A stretch of DNA of 64,000 nt from CAIWHR01 sp963726775. Its GTDB lineage: Bacteria > Pseudomonadota > Gammaproteobacteria > Burkholderiales > Casimicrobiaceae. The stretch covers positions 1,426,001 through 1,490,000 of the forward strand of contig CAVSDL010000001.1 in assembly GCA_963726775.1 (NCBI GenBank), in the 5' to 3' direction. The notes under the pieces are model-generated. The model had not been told where the DNA came from. It ran no database searches and saw only the letters and a program-made list of their open reading frames with translations. This document shows positions 16,417 to 24,345 of this stretch, in pieces (the stretch's first letter is position 1; each line of letters opens with the position of its first letter). Both the position numbers and the translations under genes were made by a program.

Positions 16417-16601
16417 CCTGGAACCACAGAGAACACAGAGAACACCGAGAACACAAAGGCAAGAAGGCGTGAAGGTGTTGAAGCACGAAGGAGGCGCGAC
16501 GAAGCCCGCGGAGCAACGCTCACTGCACGCCTGCAGGTCAGCGGTCGTCGTTGCGATACCTCTTGTCTTCTCTGCGCTCTCTGTGTTCTCTGTGGTTCAG
16601 G
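16417..16601. repeat. CCACAGAGAAC inverted-repeat element, copy 1
   Basis: A 185-base element with imperfect inverted arms of about 40 bases. The left arm runs from CCTGGAACCACAGAG, and the right arm ends TCTGTGGTTCAGG. Inside the arms are short tandem AGAACAC units. It fills the gap between the two nrdD parts. A second element with the same arms and a different, shorter centre lies at about 39874-39981. It resembles the small dispersed 'accacagagaacacagag' repeats of many environmental genomes and encodes no protein. Confidence 0.75.
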
Positions 16602-16620
16602 ACCTTGTATTGGAGGAACG

Positions 16621-16857
16621 ATGAATACGATGGCCGACGTGAAACACCTGGATGCCATGATCACGCTGACCGACGACGAGCGGCAGCGGTGCGAGGTCTG
16701 GACGCGCGTGATGGGCTACCACCGCCCGGTCGCGTCGTTCAACATCGGCAAGAAGGGCGAGCATTGCGAACGCCGCTTCTTCACCGAGGAGCGCGTGCGG
16801 TCGCCCCTGGGAGAACCGCTGCGTCGACCGCGCGGAACCGATGCCCGGGTTCCTTAG
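16621..16857 (+). CDS. Separate glycyl-radical subunit of anaerobic ribonucleotide reductase
   Basis: A 78-residue protein that matches only the C-terminal end of NrdD. CEVWTRVMGYHRPV (about residues 24-37) holds the R-V-x-G-Y glycyl-radical motif with Gly32, and NIGKKGEHCERRFF follows, as in full-length class III enzymes. A short unrelated tail (about 20 residues) ends it. It has its own ribosome site (GGAGG, 5 bases before ATG) and is in the same frame as nrdD. It presumably binds the catalytic part so that NrdG can place the radical on Gly32, as the small glycyl-radical protein YfiD does for damaged pyruvate formate-lyase. Function as a separate subunit is inferred. Confidence 0.85.
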   Translation: MNTMADVKHLDAMITLTDDERQRCEVWTRVMGYHRPVASFNIGKKGEHCERRFFTEERVRSPLGEPLRRPRGTDARVP

Positions 16858-16869
16858 CCCCTGTGCCGA

Positions 16870-17628
16870 ATGACTCCGGCGATGACACCGTGCCGCGCCG
16901 AGCGGTCCGGGGTTGCCCGTGCCGCCGAACCGTTGCCGTTGCGCGTCGGCGGCGTGGTGCCGTTCAGTTCGACCGATTACCCTGGCGCGCTCGCGGCCGT
17001 GATCTTCTGCCAGGGGTGCCCGTGGCGCTGCGGGTACTGCCATAACCCGCACCTGATCTCGGCGCGGGGCGACGATGAACACGATTACGCTCGCATCCTC
17101 GCCTGGCTGGAAACGCGGACGGGGTTGCTGGATGCCGTCGTTTTTTCCGGTGGCGAGCCGACGGCGCAGGCGTCGCTGGGCGCCGCGATGGACGACGTAC
17201 GCGAGCTCGGCTTTGCCGTCGGACTTCACACCAGCGGCGCGTACCCGCGACGCCTGGCGCAGGTACTGCCGAAAGCGGATTGGGTCGGCATCGATGTCAA
17301 GGCGCCGGTGGCCGATTACGCGTCCGTGACCGACGTGCCCGGCAGCGGCATGGCGGCGCTCGCGAGCCTGGATCTGGTCCGCAACGCCGGCATCGCTTAC
17401 GAGGTGCGCACGACCGTGCACTCGTCGCTCACGCCGCCGGCGGCGATGGTGCGACTCGCGCGCGAACTTGCCGCGCGCGGCGTCGACCGCTGGATCCTGC
17501 AGCCGTTCCGCCCGATCGGGTGCGCGAACGATGGGGTCGTTGCCGCGGCGTCTCCCGATGCAACGCTCGATGCGGCGTTTCTGGCAAAACTCGCCGTCCA
17601 CGTGCCGGCCATCGAGTTGCGCGGGTAG
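16870..17628 (+). CDS. nrdG: Anaerobic ribonucleotide reductase activase (radical SAM)
   Basis: A 252-residue radical-SAM protein. The cluster motif CPWRCGYC (Cys50, Cys54, Cys57) binds the [4Fe-4S] centre, and FSGGEPTAQ (about residue 95) contacts S-adenosylmethionine. It abstracts hydrogen from the glycine of NrdD to make the active radical. The form with the conserved VPFSSTDYPG before the Cys motif is the NrdG subgroup common in proteobacteria and archaea rather than the short E. coli type. It starts 12 bases after the small glycyl-radical ORF, so the three genes form one operon. An alternative ATG lies four codons further in. Confidence 0.9.
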   Translation: MTPAMTPCRAERSGVARAAEPLPLRVGGVVPFSSTDYPGALAAVIFCQGCPWRCGYCHNPHLISARGDDEHDYARILAWLETRTGLLDAVVFSGGEPTAQASLGAAMDDVRELGFAVGLHTSGAYPRRLAQVLPKADWVGIDVKAPVADYASVTDVPGSGMAALASLDLVRNAGIAYEVRTTVHSSLTPPAAMVRLARELAARGVDRWILQPFRPIGCANDGVVAAASPDATLDAAFLAKLAVHVPAIELRG

Positions 17629-18087
17629 GCAATCGCGCGCACCCGGCCGATTTGCCGCGTTCGCCCCTTTGATGCACAGACGGCCGGGCGGTCGGCCCGG
17701 CGCCCTCGCCGAAATCGGCCACCCCAGCCATCTGACCCGACTCCGCCGGGCTGCCGCGACGACCCGAAACGAGTCGTAATCGAGGCGCTCGGGAAGGCGT
17801 CGAACCAAGTGATCCAACGCAAGACCGTCTCGGGTCGCTTGGGTTGACAGCGCCCATTCGGCGTGTATAGTGCCGTCATGTTGCGGCGCAGCATAACGCG
17901 CTGCGAGGCCTGCCTGGCCTTCGTAGAATGAGTTCAAGTCATTGTTAATTATCAATAATAAACGTGCATACCGCAATCGCAGGCGGAGGAAGATGGCTCA
18001 GATGACGTAGGGTTCGGCCCGCTCGGGATCGCCGCAAGCAACGTTCGCGGCCCGGCTTGGCGGCTGGGCCCGTCCACGGAGGTCTCG
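17629..18087. other. 459-base gap without a gene
   Basis: No convincing coding potential. The downstream half contains an AT-rich stretch (17940-17965, including TTAATTATCAATAATAA) that stands out from the GC-rich surroundings and could be the promoter of the transglycosylase gene, plus a 5-base inverted repeat AATGA-N7-TCATT (17927-17943). No tRNA or clear terminator was found. Confidence 0.5.
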
Positions 18088-18783
18088 ATGAAAAAGCCAC
18101 AACCCGCGTTACCCGTCGCTCCGCGCCAACGATGTCGGGGGCGATTCCAACCTGGCTCCGCGTTGTCCATTGTCGTGGCGGGCACGCTGATGGCCGCCAT
18201 GACCGCCGTCGCAGCGCCGGATCTGCAAGGCTGGCTGACCGAGACGCCCGCAAAGGTCAGCACTGTCGTGGCGGCGACGCCCCCCAATCCGCCACGTCTC
18301 GCCCATGCCGGAACCGACCCGGACGAGTTGGCGCCGCGCGCCGAAGCACTCGCCGGCGTAGTGGCACGACGCTATCGCATAGCCCGTGAATCGGCGCGGG
18401 AGGTGGTACGCGTTGCCTACCGCGAAGGTGGGCGCAATGACGTCGATCCCGTGCTGATCCTCGCGGTGGTCGCGGTCGAATCGCGGTTCAATCCGATCGC
18501 GGAAAGCGAGCAGGGCGCGGTGGGCCTCATGCAGGTCATCCCGCGCTTGCACATGGACAAAGTTGCGGCGAACGGTGGCGCCTCGATACTCCTGCCGCAC
18601 GCCAACATCGCGGTCGGCACCCGCATCCTGAAGGAATCGATTCGCCGCGGAGGCACCGAGGCCGCCGGCCTGCAGCTCTACAACGGCGCGGCCGACGACG
18701 ACACTCGTGCGTACGCCAATCGCGTGCTCTCGGAGCGCCGGCGCCTCGAGGACGCGATGCCCCGCGCGCGCGATCGCGCGTAG
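18088..18783 (+). CDS. Lytic transglycosylase (SLT domain), exported
   Basis: A 231-residue protein. After a basic N-terminus, a hydrophobic segment (SIVVAGTLMAAMTAVAA, about residues 27-43) acts as signal or anchor, followed by a Pro-rich linker and, from about residue 110, a goose-lysozyme-like SLT domain. The catalytic Glu is in AVVAVESRFNP and the family motif GAVGLMQVIP follows; LQLYNGA is the third motif. Such enzymes cleave peptidoglycan between MurNAc and GlcNAc. It stands alone, with an AT-rich promoter-like region upstream. It is shorter than Slt70 and resembles the small single-domain group. Confidence 0.87.
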   Translation: MKKPQPALPVAPRQRCRGRFQPGSALSIVVAGTLMAAMTAVAAPDLQGWLTETPAKVSTVVAATPPNPPRLAHAGTDPDELAPRAEALAGVVARRYRIARESAREVVRVAYREGGRNDVDPVLILAVVAVESRFNPIAESEQGAVGLMQVIPRLHMDKVAANGGASILLPHANIAVGTRILKESIRRGGTEAAGLQLYNGAADDDTRAYANRVLSERRRLEDAMPRARDRA

Positions 18784-18972
18784 CCCGGTTAGCCATGGAG
18801 CGCGGCAGTCCTTCGTGCCCGGCCCCTGCTCCGGGTGAGGCGTCGGACTCGCGACTTTCCGCCCCCCGGCGGCGCAGCGGTGCGCAGGCCTCCCGCCACG
18901 GCGGAGATGTGCACCGGCCGCGCGCGTCGGTGGTAGATTGTCGGCCATTGCCCGCACCCGCGGAGGCCATCG

Positions 18973-19347
18973 ATGCCGTTCGACGACCGCAACGTCCTGG
19001 GCGGCGTGCTCGCTCCCTGCTCGACCTCGCCACGGACGGGGTTCTATCGTGACGGATGCTGCAACACCGGTCCCGAGGATCTCGGCCTGCACGTCGTGTG
19101 CGTGCAGGTGACCGCCGAATTCCTCGCGTTCGCCCGCATCCACGGCAACGACCTGATCACGCCCGCACCGGATTTCGGCTTTCCCGGTCTCAAGCCCGGC
19201 GATCGCTGGTGTGTGTGTGCCGCAACCTGGCGGCAGGCCTTCGAGGCCGGCGTTGCCGCGCCGGTCGTCCTGGCGGCCACCCACGAGGAAACGCTCGCAG
19301 TCGTCCCGCTCGACGCGCTGGTGCAACACGCGCTCGACGCGCATTGA
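18973..19347 (+). CDS. DUF2237 family protein
   Basis: A 124-residue soluble protein that matches the DUF2237 family over its whole length. The pattern NVLGGVLAPCSTSPRTGFYRDG at the start, CCNTGPEDLGLHVVC (about residues 29-43) and PGLKPGDRWCVCAATW (about 70-85) carries the conserved cysteines. No biochemical function is known for the family. It is convergent with the CtaA-like gene, with about 100 bases between the stops; a weak 6-base stem (GCTTCG/CGAAGC) follows its stop. Confidence 0.85.
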   Translation: MPFDDRNVLGGVLAPCSTSPRTGFYRDGCCNTGPEDLGLHVVCVQVTAEFLAFARIHGNDLITPAPDFGFPGLKPGDRWCVCAATWRQAFEAGVAAPVVLAATHEETLAVVPLDALVQHALDAH

Positions 19348-19450
19348 GCTTCGGCAGGCTGGCGAAGCACGCGCTCCGGTTCGACCGCTACGACCGGCCG
19401 AACGTGCTTCGGGTCACCGCACTGTTCGAGCCAACACCGGGTGGCGCGCG

Positions 19451-20431
19451 TCAGGAGCCTCGAAACGGTCGCGCGACCGCGGCGGCGAGCCCCGCGACCA
19501 GCAGCGCTGCCGCCGCATTGTGCAGGATGGTGAGCGGCAGCGAAGGCACGGCCGCGATCGCCGCGACGCCCAGAAGCGGCACTGCTACCGCGAACGCGGC
19601 AAGCATCCGCGCGCGGCGGCGGTCGACTTCTCGCCAGCGGTAGGCGAGCACCAGAGTGATGACGGCGACGACGATGCCGAGCGCGCGGTGCATGACGTAG
19701 ACGCCGGCGGCACTCGGCGGCGGGATGACGCGGCCGGCGGCGATCGACAGCGGGCGGAACGGATCGAGCGCGTCGGTCATCACGAACTCGTCGAAGGCGA
19801 ATCCCGGGCACTTGCCGAGCGTCGGGCACGCGGTCAGGGCATACTGCGCGCCGATCAGGGCACCGAGCGATGCTTGCGCGAACGCTAACGCGAGCACGGC
19901 GAGCGCAATCCAGCGCAGCGGCGCGTTCGGCGCGTGCCACGGAGCGGGCGCAACATCCGTTCTCGTCGTTGCGGTGGCCGTCGCGGTCAGAACGGCGAGC
20001 AGCAGATAGCCGCCGAGCAGATTGCCGAGCGTGACCGCGGGAAGCCTCGCCCCCGGTGTGGCGACACCGAGCACGGCAAGCGCGGCGGCAATGACCAGCG
20101 CTGCCAGCGCCAGCGTCCCCTGCCGTTTCCACGCCGGCTCCTGCGTCCAGGCGACCAGCAGCATGCCGACGATCAGTGCCAGCACGCCGGTCGCCGCGAT
20201 CCGGTGCGCGATGCGGACCAGACGCACGCCCGTCGACGGCGGGGTATCGGCGGCGGAGGCGTCGACCTGTCCGTAACACGCCGGCCAATCCGCGCATGAA
20301 AGCCCGACCTGGGTTTGCCTGAGAATGGCGCTGGCGACGATGACGACGAAGGTCAGCGCGGCGGCGGCGAGCGCGAGCTGCGCGAACATGCGGCGCAGGC
20401 GCGCCGCGGCCTCCGTCGCTTCGCCGCTCAT
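19451..20431 (-). CDS. Heme A synthase homologue (CtaA/COX15)
   Basis: A 326-residue membrane protein with about eight helices. Heme-ligand histidines fit the CtaA pattern: RIAHRIAATG (helix 2), VYVMHRALGI (helix 6) and ILHNAAAALLVA (helix 8). CtaA oxidises the C8 methyl of heme O to give heme A. A loop between helices has two cysteines (LTACPTLGKCPG) as in the type with a disulfide. Its start overlaps the stop of the heme-copper subunit gene (ATGA-type), so it probably makes the heme for that enzyme. A second, frameshifted CtaA homologue lies at 33.8 kb. Confidence 0.8.
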   Translation of the reverse strand: MSGEATEAAARLRRMFAQLALAAAALTFVVIVASAILRQTQVGLSCADWPACYGQVDASAADTPPSTGVRLVRIAHRIAATGVLALIVGMLLVAWTQEPAWKRQGTLALAALVIAAALAVLGVATPGARLPAVTLGNLLGGYLLLAVLTATATATTRTDVAPAPWHAPNAPLRWIALAVLALAFAQASLGALIGAQYALTACPTLGKCPGFAFDEFVMTDALDPFRPLSIAAGRVIPPPSAAGVYVMHRALGIVVAVITLVLAYRWREVDRRRARMLAAFAVAVPLLGVAAIAAVPSLPLTILHNAAAALLVAGLAAAVARPFRGS

Positions 20432-21891
20432 CGGGGCATCGCTGCGTCCCGCGGCCGTTTGACGACCGCGACTATGGCTGCCGCGACGAACAGCATCCCG
20501 CCGATGATCGCGATGAGCCCGCCCAGCCCCATGAGCCCCATTCCCGCGACCTGTTCGAGCGAGCGCTCGACAACCGCGCCGTCGGCCACCTTGCGCTGCA
20601 CGCCGTAGCCGCCGGACCATAGCAGCCCCGTGACGTGCAGCAGCTGTCCCCCGCCATAGACATAAGGCTGCCAGGTGGCGAGCCGGGTCGGGGGCGCGGC
20701 AAAACCGAGCCTCGGCAACAGCCAGTACGAGACTCCCATCATCGCGATCGTCACGCCGACGATCGCGCCATGGTAATGCGCGGGAATCCGGACGTCGCTG
20801 CCGTGGATGGAATAGCCGATCAGCCCGCCGGCGCCGAACAGCGCGATCGACGCGATCAGCGCAGCGCGCAGCGGCCGCGCGCGCGAATCCGCCGCGGCCG
20901 ACCCGGTGTTGCGGCGGCAGAGGCTCCAGAGCACCGCGATCGCGACGGGCACGATGGCGAGTCCGCCGCCAAAGCGCATCAGCCACGTCTGCAGGCGATG
21001 GTGTTCGACGGACGTCACGCCGAAAGCGAAGTAGATGAGCGGCGTGGCGAACACGCAGGCGAGCCCGATGCCGAACAGCAGCGCGACGACGCGCGGGGAG
21101 AGCGGCACACGTGCGCCGACCGCGTCGGCCAGCAGCAGCCAGGCAACAAGGAGCAGCAGCGTCCACGCGAACTGGAGCACGTGCCCACCGCCCCAGAACA
21201 GCAATTCGTAATAGGCTTTGCCGTCGAGGACCGCCGGCACCGCCGCATACGACCATGCCAGCGCCAGCAGCGCGACGGTGGTCGCGACCATTGCGCCATT
21301 GAGGCCGAAGCGCAGCGCGCCAGTGCCGTCCAGGCGCATCCCGACGAGGGGTGACGCGAACAGGCCGCGACCGACAAGGAGCGCGACGCCCAGTCCGAAC
21401 AGCGCGAGGCCGGCGAGAAACCCCGGCGCATCGATCACCGGTACATAGTTCGCCATGATCGGCGTGCCGCCCGCGAATGGCGCTGCGGCCATCGTCGCGG
21501 TGCCGAGCGCGGCGAATCCGAGCGCGGCCCAGCCTACGCGCAGCATTCGCGGCGTGCTGTTCAGGCTCCACAGGACGCCGGCAAATGCCACGAACCAGAC
21601 GAGAACCGAAAGGTCCACGTGGGCGACCAGCGCCGTATGGAAAAAATCGGCGACCGGAAAATGCGGGGCGATCCCCGGCGTGCGCGACATGACGAGCAGC
21701 ACCGCGAGGACGCCGGAAGCGGCGAGCGCACCGACGCCGAGCGAGAGCCAGCCGAGCGCAAGCCTCGCGCGCCCATCCCGCGGCAACGCGAGCGTGTAGC
21801 GGCCGAAGGCGAGGCCGACGTCGATGCGCGCGGTCGGCACGCCGGACGACGCGGCGACCGATGCGGCGTCGAATGGGTGTGGCTTGGCCAT
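20428..21891 (-). CDS. Atypical heme-copper oxidase subunit I, candidate NO reductase
   Basis: A 487-residue protein of the heme-copper oxidase superfamily with about 12 helices. Putative heme ligands are in helix II (H85/H91, FFHTALVAHVDLS) and late (H372/H374, PAHYHG). CuB ligands would be H237 (WGGGHVLQF) and H297-H298 (VEHHRL). The Tyr that oxidases keep one turn after the helix-VI His is missing; Gln240 lies there instead. Loss of this Tyr is characteristic of NO-reducing members. No subunit II gene is adjacent; the gene sits between a cytochrome b-ferredoxin fusion and a CtaA homologue. NO reduction in a nirS denitrifier is the simplest reading, but it is not proven. Confidence 0.72.
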   Translation of the reverse strand: MAKPHPFDAASVAASSGVPTARIDVGLAFGRYTLALPRDGRARLALGWLSLGVGALAASGVLAVLLVMSRTPGIAPHFPVADFFHTALVAHVDLSVLVWFVAFAGVLWSLNSTPRMLRVGWAALGFAALGTATMAAAPFAGGTPIMANYVPVIDAPGFLAGLALFGLGVALLVGRGLFASPLVGMRLDGTGALRFGLNGAMVATTVALLALAWSYAAVPAVLDGKAYYELLFWGGGHVLQFAWTLLLLVAWLLLADAVGARVPLSPRVVALLFGIGLACVFATPLIYFAFGVTSVEHHRLQTWLMRFGGGLAIVPVAIAVLWSLCRRNTGSAAADSRARPLRAALIASIALFGAGGLIGYSIHGSDVRIPAHYHGAIVGVTIAMMGVSYWLLPRLGFAAPPTRLATWQPYVYGGGQLLHVTGLLWSGGYGVQRKVADGAVVERSLEQVAGMGLMGLGGLIAIIGGMLFVAAAIVAVVKRPRDAAMPR

Positions 21892-21932
21892 CGGCGGGAA
21901 TGTTACTCCGGCGCGTGGCGCGGACACCGGCG

Positions 21933-23642
21933 TCATTCGCCGCGCCGCGACGATCCGCACGCGGTTGGCCGCGACGGAGATCGCGCGGGACGGGCGGCGT
22001 CGGGCCGCCGCTCTGCTCTTTTCGGGGGCAAGGTGACGGCGGGAGATTGCCCGCGCCGGGCGAGATCCTCGCGGAATTGCGCCAGGTCGCGGCGCAGTTT
22101 CGCCTGGTCGTGTCCATCCCATGCGATGTGGACGCGGTCCTTCGGCACGACCGTCCGCAAATGCGGCTCCCGCGCGCCGGAAAGCCGTTCTTCGGTCCAG
22201 CGATTGCCGAAGCGGTAAGCGCAGTCGCCGTCGCGGCAGCCGGTCACCAGTACGCCGTCGGCGCCGGCGCGCAACGCGTATTCGACGAACGATGGCGGCA
22301 GTTGCGCGGCGCAAAGCAACGACAGCGACGCCGTGCGCGCGTCCGCCAAACGCGAGGGATCGGGACTGCCGCGTTCGGCGGCGCAGCCGATGACGAGAAC
22401 GCGCGGCGAACCCGGGTCCGGTACCGCCAGCAACAGTCGCGCCAGGGCTGTTTCGAGGTTCCGGCGCAGCCGATCGATCGGCGCCTGCGGCATGTCGATG
22501 CCCGTCGCGAGATCGGCAACCGAGCGAAACGCCGTGGACGACGGGCACGCGCCGGCGCAGATTCCGCAGCCCGCGCACAACGCGGGGTCGACGACCGCCT
22601 GTCGCGGCAAGGGTCTGCCGTCGGTGCGCGGCTCCATGGTCACCGCGGCGTACGGGCAGTCGGCGAAGCAGCGCGCACACCCGTTGCAATTGGCGAGATC
22701 GACGACCGCGGCGACAGGTCGCGCCATGCGCGAGGCCCATGGCAATGCGGCCAGCAGCAACGTGAAGCCGATTGCGAAGGCCCAGAGCGCGAAAGGCGAC
22801 GTCCGGTCGGCGTACGCGTGCACACCCAGATAGAACCAGTCGAGCGCGAGGTTCCCCGGAGCGATCGCCAGATCGGCCGGGGCTTCGCTCGCGACCGGCC
22901 ATCCGAACGACAGCAGGGTGAGCGCGGCGAGCATTCCCCACGCGAGGGGCCGCGGCGGCTGGGATTGCGGCCGTGCCAGGCGTTGCAGATGTAACCACAT
23001 CGTTGCCAGCAGCGCCAGCGGCAAACCGATGTGGAGAAAGATGAACAGCGAGAACAGCCGGTCGTTCACCGCTTCCGGAGTGATGAAATTGCGAACCAGA
23101 GTACCGTCGAAAATCGGCAGCGCGTCGAGCCATTCAGCCGTGGCGATCACGCTGTATTGCGCGATCCGGTCCCAGACCAGCCAGAACCCGCCGATGCCCG
23201 ACGCGAACAGGAGCCACAGCGCGACGACGCCGGTCACCCACGAAAAGCGGCGGAAATGCCGGTAGCGCCCCAGTACCCATTCGCGCGCGAGGTGCAGCAA
23301 CGTGACGAGCGCGAAGGCGTCGGATGCGTAGCGGTGCAGGCTGCGTGCCAACGAACCCAGCGGGAACGCGTTCGAGGACAGACGCTCGACCGACGCGTAC
23401 GCGCCGTCGGCGCGAGTGTCGAAGCCTATGTAGATATAGATGCCGGTGGCGGCGACGATCCAGAACAGGAAGAACGCGAGTCCACCCAGATGTCGCCACG
23501 GGTTGCGGGCCTGCCCGAACGCGTGATCGAACGCGTTTTCCACGATCCCGAGAAGCGTGTGCGGCACGCGGCGGACCAGGCCTCGCGTGGAAGTGTCCGC
23601 GGGGAGTGCGCGTGGCGTTGCGCGAGCAATCGAGTCCGGCAT
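21933..23642 (-). CDS. Cytochrome b / 2x[4Fe-4S] ferredoxin / MvhD-like fusion protein
   Basis: A 569-residue membrane protein. Residues about 30-305 are a cytochrome b6-type membrane domain with two His pairs for b hemes (H103 and H117; H204 and H218). Residues 315-370 form a two-cluster ferredoxin (CNGCARCFADCP and CAGCGICAGACP). Residues about 412-510 resemble the MvhD/FrhD delta subunit, a [2Fe-2S] protein, with C420, C444, C469 and C474. The tail is Arg/Pro-rich. Such an assembly could pass electrons between quinol and a ferredoxin-level acceptor or partner. It precedes the atypical oxidase by 41 bases and follows an FNR/DNR-type site. The first half is clearly paralogous to the fusion at 24.3-26.3 kb. 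Confidence 0.8.
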   Translation of the reverse strand: MPDSIARATPRALPADTSTRGLVRRVPHTLLGIVENAFDHAFGQARNPWRHLGGLAFFLFWIVAATGIYIYIGFDTRADGAYASVERLSSNAFPLGSLARSLHRYASDAFALVTLLHLAREWVLGRYRHFRRFSWVTGVVALWLLFASGIGGFWLVWDRIAQYSVIATAEWLDALPIFDGTLVRNFITPEAVNDRLFSLFIFLHIGLPLALLATMWLHLQRLARPQSQPPRPLAWGMLAALTLLSFGWPVASEAPADLAIAPGNLALDWFYLGVHAYADRTSPFALWAFAIGFTLLLAALPWASRMARPVAAVVDLANCNGCARCFADCPYAAVTMEPRTDGRPLPRQAVVDPALCAGCGICAGACPSSTAFRSVADLATGIDMPQAPIDRLRRNLETALARLLLAVPDPGSPRVLVIGCAAERGSPDPSRLADARTASLSLLCAAQLPPSFVEYALRAGADGVLVTGCRDGDCAYRFGNRWTEERLSGAREPHLRTVVPKDRVHIAWDGHDQAKLRRDLAQFREDLARRGQSPAVTLPPKRAERRPDAARPARSPSRPTACGSSRRGE

Positions 23643-23676
23643 CGGGGAATCTTACGGGGCCCCGTGCGCCAGGGGA

Positions 23677-23690
23677 TTGATGTGCATTAA
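23677..23690. promoter_or_regulatory. FNR/DNR site before the cytochrome b-ferredoxin-MvhD gene
   Basis: TTGAT-GTGC-ATTAA, 9 of 10 consensus matches, 35 bases before the ATG at 23642. It implies that this gene, the oxidase subunit and the CtaA homologue form their own anaerobically or NO-induced transcript. Confidence 0.65.
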
Positions 23691-23815
23691 CGGAAATCCG
23701 CGACGCCGCGTGGGCAATCCGTGGTCATGCCCGTACGTTGCGCATCGGGGGCTTCGAGAACCGCCCGCGGCGCGGGGAGGGTGTCGCACGACGCCGCCCC
23801 TTGCGCGGCATGCGC

Positions 23816-24334
23816 CTATCCCCGAAACAGCCAGCCACCTTCCTTCGCGTCGAAATCGATGACGAGCACCTGGCCCTGCCTGAGTTCTACCGTATGTTTG
23901 CTCATGAAGTCGAAGTTACCGGCAACCGCGTCCTTCATCTTCGCCACAAACCGGTGCTCGCCCGCGGGCACCGCGACGCGGCGGTACACCGTCGCCGCGC
24001 CGTCTCTCGAAATGCCCGTCGGCGGGGCCGTCATCGCGAACAGGGGCTGGCCATCCATCTCGACCTCCACCGTCAGCGGCGCGCGCTCGCGCGGGCAAAC
24101 GGACGCCGCGCGCATGTTCGGAGCGAGCTTGGCGAGTTCCTCCGGCGTGCGTTCGCGGCACGCTTCCTTGCGCTGTCCCGCGTGCTGGAAGGAAAGTTTG
24201 ACCAGCGCCTGGCCCGCGGGCAGATGCACGTAGGAAGGCGACGTCGCGAAATGGCCGACAACGGCGATGAACGCGAGGTAGCAGACCGCCTGCAGCGCGT
24301 AGTTGACGACTTTGTTCATGGGACGGGCATTCAT
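23816..24334 (-). CDS. Membrane-anchored periplasmic protein of unknown function
   Basis: A 172-residue protein that I do not recognise. One N-terminal hydrophobic segment (NYALQAVCYLAFIAVVGHFA) should anchor it, with the remainder in the periplasm; two Cys (about residues 57 and 78) could pair. The C-terminal part is beta-rich (VAVPAGEHRFVAKMKD), as in small lipid- or cofactor-binding folds. It begins at the end of the cytochrome b-flavin reductase gene (a TTG at 24349 overlaps the stop, and ATGs at 24334 or 24319 are possible), so it is probably an accessory subunit of that protein. About 170 bases separate it from the next operon. Confidence 0.55.
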   Translation of the reverse strand: MNARPMNKVVNYALQAVCYLAFIAVVGHFATSPSYVHLPAGQALVKLSFQHAGQRKEACRERTPEELAKLAPNMRAASVCPRERAPLTVEVEMDGQPLFAMTAPPTGISRDGAATVYRRVAVPAGEHRFVAKMKDAVAGNFDFMSKHTVELRQGQVLVIDFDAKEGGWLFRG

Positions 24335-24345
24335 GCTGTCGCCGG

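Noticed and set aside
16421..16480. Short tandem AGAACACAG-like units as a CRISPR array
   Set aside because: Units are about 9 bases, with no unique spacers; they are part of the left arm of a dispersed inverted-repeat element.
16417..16601. The nrdD gap as an intein or group I/II intron
   Set aside because: Only about 185-220 bases, no catalytic intron core or intein motifs, stop codons in frame, and a second unrelated location (39.9 kb) carries the same arms.
17881..17965. Fur box or similar operator in the AT-rich stretch before the transglycosylase gene
   Set aside because: The stretch lacks the 6-1-6 GATAAT-type symmetry; AT richness alone is not enough.
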